Assembly: GCA_902806595.1 (NCBI GenBank)
Contig: CADCXC010000044.1
Coordinates: 1,426,001 to 1,490,000 of the forward strand
DNA: 64,000 bases
Source of the DNA: Pyrenopolyporus hunteri
Lineage: Eukaryota; Ascomycota; Sordariomycetes; Xylariales; Hypoxylaceae
Direction of reading: 5' to 3'
Positions 56,815-64,000 of this stretch are shown here, piece by piece (the first letter of the stretch is position 1; the number at the start of each line of letters is the position of its first letter). Position numbers and translations under genes: made by a program. The notes beneath the pieces are model-generated. The model was not told the origin of the DNA. It ran no database searches and saw nothing but the letters and a program-made list of their open reading frames with translations.

Positions 56815-59800
56815 ATATTATTTTTAATTAACGTTAAATTTAAATAAACGAAAGCGAAAAATTATTTATTAAAATTAAATATCGATAATTTAAATAAAAA
56901 ACGTTATAAATTTAATATAATTTTATACGTTTATTATAACTTAAATTATTTAATTTACGATTATAAAATAGTCGAAATATACGATTAATAATACGTTAAT
57001 TAAAAGTTAAGTTTATTTTTTTTAAATTTAAATAAAATATAACGTATAAAAGTAAATAGATTACGATAATAGTTTAATTAAATCTTTTAAAAATAAATTC
57101 GTTAAAGTTGGTAATTTTTTCGAAGTGTTTATTAACGGAAAAAATCGACGGCGATAATATAAATATAAATATAATATTAAAATTTTTCGTTTTTTTTTTT
57201 AAGTTATTTTTAAAAATTTCTTTTATTTAATGACGTATAAAAGCTTATAATTTCGAGTTAAAGTATTTTTATTAAATTAAGTTATTATAAAATAAATTAA
57301 AGTTTATAAAAATGAATAAAAAATTAAATAAGTGTATAAAAAGGTATTAATAATTTTTTTAACGTTAACGTTTCGATTAATTTAAATTTATTAAAAGGTT
57401 TATTTTATATATAACTCGTATATAAAGATTATATAATATTATAATATATTATAATTTTTATTAATATTTATTTATATAAATTAAATTACCGTTTTTTATT
57501 TTTTAATATATTTTAAAATTTTATTTAATAAATAGATAATAATACGTTTTAAAATAAATTTAAAATAAATTACTTTTTTATTTAATATATTTATATAAAA
57601 ATATTAATTTATATCGTAATTTTTTATTAAAATAAATATTAAATAAATATTTATAAATACTTTTAAATATTTAAATATTTTTAATATTTTATATTTTAAT
57701 ATATAATTATTTGTTTAAAAATATTTTTGATATTTTATATAAAATTTTAATATTTTTTACTTAAATAATAATATTTTTTTTTATTTATTTTTTTTTTAAA
57801 AATAATAACTTTTCGTTAATTTAACGATTATAATTTATTAAATATAATTATTTTAAAAAACGCTTTATATATTAATTTCCTTTTTTTATTTACTTTTATT
57901 AAATTTTTAATTATAATTTTTAATAATTTTAAAACCCGTCGATTAATAAGTTAAATTATTAAGTTTTTAAGTTAAATATTTTAATATTAATATTATAATA
58001 ATTTTATTTATTATTCGTAAAATATAATAATAATTTTTATTTTAAACTTTAAATTATTAATTTTATAATTTTATTTTTACTTAAATATTATATAAAAAAT
58101 TAATTAATTTAACTTCGAATAAATAATCGAAAAAGGGTTTTTTAATCGTTTATATATAAATGTAAATATTTTATTAAAAATATTAAAGTTATATCTAACG
58201 TTTTTAATTATTTTAACGTTATTTCGATTTTATTAACGTTCGAAACATTTTATATTATATGTTATATTATTTAATTACCCGTTTTAATATATTAACGTTA
58301 CGTTTAATAAAAACGATATAGTTTTAAAATATAATTAAAAGTTTTTTTATAAAAATATAATCGAATATATATTAAATCGATAAAATTTATTTTAAATTTT
58401 TCGTTTATAATAAAAATATAAACGTTTTTATTTAATAACGAAATAAACTTTTTTTATAAATAATTTTAAAAATTTCGCGGTTAAATTTTAAATTAAATTT
58501 TATCTTTTACATTATTTAATATTATATTAATAATGTTATTTTTATAATCGATTAATAACGTTAAGCGGATTTAATATTATTATATCGAATATAATAATAT
58601 TTAACGAAAAGTTTATTATTATAAAAACGTAATTATTAAAGAATATTATAAAGTATTTTACTTAAAAGTTTACGGGATGAAATTTACGTTAATAAATCGT
58701 TTTTAACATTTACTTCGTATTAACTTTAAAAACGTAATATAATTATAATTTAAATTTACTTTATTATTAATTGCTTCGTAATACGTATTATATTATTATA
58801 TTATTAATTAAATATTTCTTTTATAAATATTATATTATAACGAAATTTTTAACGTTAATACGATTAATACTTTTTATAATGTTTTAAATGTTTTAAATTT
58901 TATATATAAATAAAGTTTTAACATCGAAATATTTTGTTATATAATATAATTATTATATAAAATATTTAATTAAGTCGATATAAAACGGTAATTTATAACT
59001 TCGAAAAAGTTATTACGTTATCGAAAAATAATTATAAATACTTCGATTTTTATACGTTATAACGTTTAAAATATATTTTAAAAAAATACGATAAATTTAT
59101 TAATTTATTTTCTTTAAAATATATTATATTATATATTTTAAGGGTATAAACGTAATTAATGTTATTTATATTAATAAATAACGCTATATAAATTTAATGG
59201 AAAATTTTAAATTTTATTTTAATAAAAAAATTATTAACGCCGATAAATATAATTTTATTAAAAGATTAATATTATTCGATTTTCGTTTAAAATTTAATAT
59301 GTCGAAAATTTTAAAATATAAAATTTAAAATTTATTAAATATAAAAAAAGTAAAAATTATTATAATAAAATACGTATAAATTTATAAATAATTAAATAAT
59401 AATGAAAATTTTTATATTTAAATATCCTTCGAATTAATTACCATTTATTAATATTTAATATCGATTTAAAAGTCGAATTAAATATATTAATTTCGTTATT
59501 TAATTAATAAAATATTTCGTATTTTAAGTAAAATATTTATTTTATTAATATAATAATAAAAAAAAAGTTATAAAACGTTTATATAAAAATTTAAATTTTA
59601 AATTATTTATTATAATATAAATAATATTTATAATTTATAATTTATTATTTATTTATTTAAAATAAGTAAATATTTAATAAATTTAAATAATCGACGGTAA
59701 ATTTAGGGATAATTTTATTACCTCGTATAATATATATTAAATTTATAACTTTTAAATTACAACTATTTTTTTTTTTTCGATCGTTTTTATAAATTTAAAA

Positions 59801-59848
59801 TAAAATTTATATATTATAAAATAAAATATTTAAAAGATTAGATATAAT

Positions 59849-60118
59849 ATTATTAAATAAATAAAAGATTATTAATTTATAATCGATTAATTAATATATA
59901 ATTATATAATAAAAAATAACGAAATAAATAAATTAATTAAATTATAAAAATGTAAAAATTATAAATCGGTTAATTTTATATTAATCGATAAATATATTTA
60001 CTTTTAAAAATTATACTTTAATCGCTTATTACGTAAAACGACGATACATTTAATAAAAGTATATTTATTATTATTATTATTACGATAAATACGTTAATAC
60101 GAAGTTATATTATTATAA
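59849..60118. repeat. right LTR of second element
   Basis: Direct repeat of 52061-52326; slightly richer in C/G. Confidence 0.7.
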
Positions 60119-60220
60119 ATATTAAAACGAAAAATTATATTAAAATTAAATAATTATATATTTTTTTAATTTAATAATTATAAAAATCGATTAATTTAAA
60201 AGTAATTTTTTATTATTAAC

Positions 60221-60477
60221 ATAATAAAAGTTTATTAAATAATAAACGATTTTATATTATATAATTATATAATATAAAATAAGGAAAAAATAAATTAATT
60301 AAATTATATAAATATAAAAAAAAGATTAAATTAAATTTATATTAATCGAAAATATATTTTTATTTAAAACTTATAATTTAATCGTTCGTTACGTAAAATG
60401 ATAAAGTATATAATAAAATTATATTTATTATTATTATTGTTACGATAAATATATTAATATAAAATTACATTATTATA
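60221..60477. repeat. third LTR copy in tandem (extra LTR)
   Basis: Same orientation and landmarks as the two LTRs (AATAAACGATTTTATATTAT, then ACGTAAAATGATAAA, then the ATT-triplet run, ACGATAAAT and TTACATTATTATA), about 100 bp beyond the right LTR. Either a solo LTR of a related insertion or the near end of another element extending rightwards. Confidence 0.6.
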
Positions 60478-63400
60478 TTTATTTTTTTTATATTTAAATT
60501 TCGATTATTTAAATGTATATATTAATAATATCGATTATTAATAAAATTTTTTTAAATTTAATTATTTTTAATTTATTAACGTTAAACCTTAAAATTAACG
60601 AAATTTATTTTAATTTAAAAGTTATCGAAAGTAAAAATAAATATATTAATTATAATTTTATTATATAATTTTTTATCGAATAATTTTATTATATCGTTTA
60701 TTAATTTATTTTATAATTTTTTAATAATAATATTATTTTATATAAATAAAAGTAATTCGAATTTAATATTTATTTACGTAATATTATTATTTACGAATCG
60801 TATAAAAATATTAATATTTTTATAATATAATTTTAATATTTAAATACGTAAATAATTAAATATAAATATAAATGAAATTTTTACGTAGTTTTTAAACGAA
60901 TATTTAAAATAATAAATCGTTTATTTAATCGAACTTTTAAAATTTCGAATTGATTATTTATTTAAATTTTAAGATTATTTAATTACGTAATAATTCGAAT
61001 TTTTAAATTATTTAATTGCGTATTAATTATATTAATTAAATTCGAAATTTATTAATTTTTATGAATTACGAGAAAATTTATAAACTTTAATAATTTTTAT
61101 ATTAATTTGTTATTATATTCGATTATTATAACGAAATTAAATTATAAATTAAATTATATTAAAAAATTTATAATAATTAAAATATTAAATAAATAATAAA
61201 GTAAAATACGATAAAATAATAAAATATTTTAAAAAAAATTAATTTAAAATTTAAATTAATGTTAAAATAATTAAAATTTCGTAATAATAACGTTTATATA
61301 TTTATTTATTTAAATATTTTATAATAACGAATATTATTTTAATTTACTCGAAAATTAACTTTTTAATTAATTCTTTTAATAATAAATTAATAACTTTAAA
61401 TTAATTAATTTAACGTTTAATATAATAAAACGATAATTTATTTTTACGTTTTTTATATAAATGTTTATATATAATATATATATATAAAAAAATATATTTA
61501 TAATATAAAATTATAAAAGTAATTTTAAAAAGTTTATACGTTTATACGTTTTATAAAAATTTTTTTTTTTTACGTTTTTATAGTTATTAAAAATATAATT
61601 ACGACTTTTATTTAATATATTTATATTCGAATTAATATAATATAATTTAACTTAAATTTTTTTATAAGTTATTATATTATAATAATTAAATAATTATTTA
61701 TTTAAATTTATTATTATAATATTATATAATTATTTAATAGTATAAAATAATCGATAAATTAAATTATATCGTTTTATATAATATAAATACGTTACATTAA
61801 TTTCGTAATTTAAAAGTTATAATTTATTTTTTTATTTTTTTTATAATATTAATAAAAATTTATTTTTAATTTTTAAAATTTATTTTATAACGTAAAGTTA
61901 AACGATTAATTTTTAAATTATTTTATAATAAGTTATAATATAATATTATTTATTATAATTTTTATTATATATGAAATATTAATTAAAAAATAAAATTAAA
62001 TATATTCGAACTTTAAATGTAGGTTATAAAAATAAGGGTAATAATAAACGTTATTAATTAAAAAGTTAATTAATATAATTAAAAATCGATTATAAATTAT
62101 AATTTTTATCGAGGATATAATTGTATTTATTTAATTACGTAATAAATTTATTATTATTATTTATTTTATTAATCGATTTTATTAAATCGATCGATTAATT
62201 ATATTATAAATTTTATCGATAATTTTAATTTAAATTTTTATTTTAAAAATTTTTATTTTATTCGTATATATTTTTTTAAGTAATTTTAAAAAATTTACCT
62301 TAAATTTACGATGTTATATATACGAATTATATATTGGTTACGTATAATTATAATATCGGTATAAAAATTAAACGAAATATAAGTTATTATATAATTATAT
62401 AATTATAACGACGTTATATTTTAATTAATTAAAATAATAAATACTTTGAATTTTAAATTATTTATAATTTTAATTATATATATTATTTATATTATTTCGT
62501 GTTATTATTTTATATATATTAAACGTATTAATAAATACGTATATATGGTACGTGCATTTAAATAATAAAGTGAAAATATATTTAAACGTATTAAATTTAT
62601 TTTTTTAATTTTTAATTTTTTTTTTTTTAAATATTTTATTATATTTTTATTATTTAAATATTAATTTAATATTATATATTTAAGTTAACATAAATAATAT
62701 AAACGTTAATTACGTTAAATAATTCGGTTTATAACTTGATTTTAATTTTATAATATAATTTATAATTTTATTTAATAAAAAATTTTTTAAGTTAAAAAAC
62801 TTTTCGATTATTTAATAAAATTAATAAATTTTACATATATTATAATAAATTTAAAATAATATAAATATTTTACTTATAAATTAATATTAACACGTATAAA
62901 ACGCGTTTTAATTATATAAACGTTTATTTTAATATTTTAAACGTACGTTTTAATAATATAAATACGCGTATAAATGTTCGATTCGACGTTTTTAACGTTT
63001 ATTTTAAAATTCGATTTTAAATATCGTAAATTATTTTTTTATATTTTATATTTAATTTTTTAAATGTTTTAATATTAATTAAAATTTTACCTTAAAAATT
63101 ATAATTTTTTCGCGTAATTTATTAATAATTATATTATAATTTTTAAAATTATATTTAAATTATTTAAATTTATTAAAAATAATATTATTATCGAAATATT
63201 ACGAAATAAATCGATAAATAATATTTAAAAATTATTTAATAAATATTTATATAATTAAATTATAATTAATATATTTATTTTCGATAAATTTTAAATTAAA
63301 TTAAATCCTAAAAATTTTAAATATAAATTTTAACGAAATAAAACTGATAAAACTTAAAAAAGTTTTTATAATTATCGAAATTATAAATAAATATTTATAT

Positions 63401-64000
63401 TAATATTATAATATCGCCGTAATATATATATAAAAAAAAAAGAAAAAATATATATTAAAATTTAATAATTTCGTAAATCGTAATTCGCATTTTATTCCTT
63501 ACTTTATAATTAATAAAATATTAATAACGTAATTTTAATTAAACTTAAATTTCTACTCGTTTCGTTAATTAAATTAAATAAATAAACATAATATTATAAT
63601 TTTATTAAATAAATTTTATTATCGAATTATAATAAATAAATTTAAATAACCGATAATAAATATAATGATATTTTACCGCTTTTATATATAAATTATATCT
63701 ACCTTTAAATATATAATAAATTTTATTTTTATACGCGTTAATAAAGGTAAATTTATATTCGAATTTAAATTTTTTTAATATTTTTTTTTCGTTTTTTATA
63801 AAATAATATAAATTTATTTAACGTATTTTATATTATTTTTTATTAAATGTTTTTATAATTACGATTTTAATAATTAATATATTATATAATATTTATTTTA
63901 ATTTTTTTTAAAAAAAAAATTAAAGGTTTATTCGTATATATATTAAATAAATTAATTATAATAACATTTATATAATTAATATAATTTTACAGTTTTTATA
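60478..64000. other. AT-rich RIPed DNA to window end
   Basis: Same composition as the two dead retrotransposons, stops in all frames, C and G nearly confined to CpG. No boundary, gene or intact repeat recognised; probably further retrotransposon sequence continuing out of the window. Confidence 0.6.

Larger units (their letters stand above)
52061..60118. mobile_element. second RIP-degraded LTR retrotransposon
   Basis: 8.06 kb of extreme AT bounded by two direct repeats of about 267-270 bp (52061-52326 and 59849-60118). Shared landmarks in order: ATTAAATAAATAAAA, TAATCGATTAA, a run of ATT triplets followed by ACGATAAAT, and ACGAAGTTATATTATTATA. The coding region is too degraded for me to read RT motifs, so the superfamily is unassigned. 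The target duplication is not resolvable in this composition. Confidence 0.7.

Noticed and set aside
35640..64000. Possible organellar (mitochondrial) DNA insert because of extreme AT content
   Set aside because: LTR pairs, Gypsy RT/RNase H motifs, a nested nuclear MITE and gradual borders with transition-type differences all point to RIPed retrotransposons; no mitochondrial genes were seen.
1..64000. CRISPR arrays, bacterial operons, riboswitches, rRNA genes
   Set aside because: Eukaryotic window; no regularly spaced repeats, ribosome-binding sites or rRNA-like segments seen.

Overview
The window comes from a filamentous ascomycete (Pezizomycotina, probably Sordariomycetes; this is inference). 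Genes carry short spliceosomal introns (about 50-130 nt, GTAAGT-like donors, CTAAC-like branch sites). The proteins include fungal Atm1 and Cog3, and the intergenic DNA is full of short TAGGTA/TACCTA strings. The two large repeat blocks have been reduced to almost pure A+T, as repeat-induced point mutation (RIP) does.

Layout. 1-35.6 kb is a gene-bearing segment of normal base composition. It holds a partial short-chain dehydrogenase, a six-exon small secreted protein with dibasic cleavage sites, a conserved small basic protein, a 3-beta-HSD-like dehydrogenase, a secreted carboxylesterase, the mitochondrial ABC exporter ATM1, two small DNA-transposon derivatives, a GNAT acetyltransferase, a single-pass membrane protein, an MFS transporter, two unrecognised small proteins, a MITE with long inverted repeats, a membrane J-protein, an FAD-linked oxidase, an alpha/beta hydrolase, COG3 and a tRNA-Ile(AAU). 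Exon structures were worked out by hand from splice sites, phase and protein continuity.

35.7-43.9 kb is a RIP-degraded Ty3/Gypsy retrotransposon with recognisable 290-bp LTRs, a putative 5-bp target duplication and ruined but readable RT/RNase H. A 768-bp hAT-type MITE with a perfect 8-bp target duplication is inserted in it and is hardly mutated. 43.9-51.8 kb is a gene island (RING-H2 protein, protein tyrosine phosphatase, DUF427 protein) caught between AT blocks. 52.0 kb to the end is a second AT block with another LTR element, an extra LTR copy next to it and further degraded DNA.

The genes are mostly unrelated single functions: iron-sulfur export, Golgi tethering, signalling and oxidoreductases. 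I see no operon-like pathway and no convincing biosynthetic cluster. The points of most interest are the all-phase-1 micro-exon secretory gene at 4.7 kb, the almost exclusive survival of C and G as CpG in the AT blocks, and the datable nesting of transposons.
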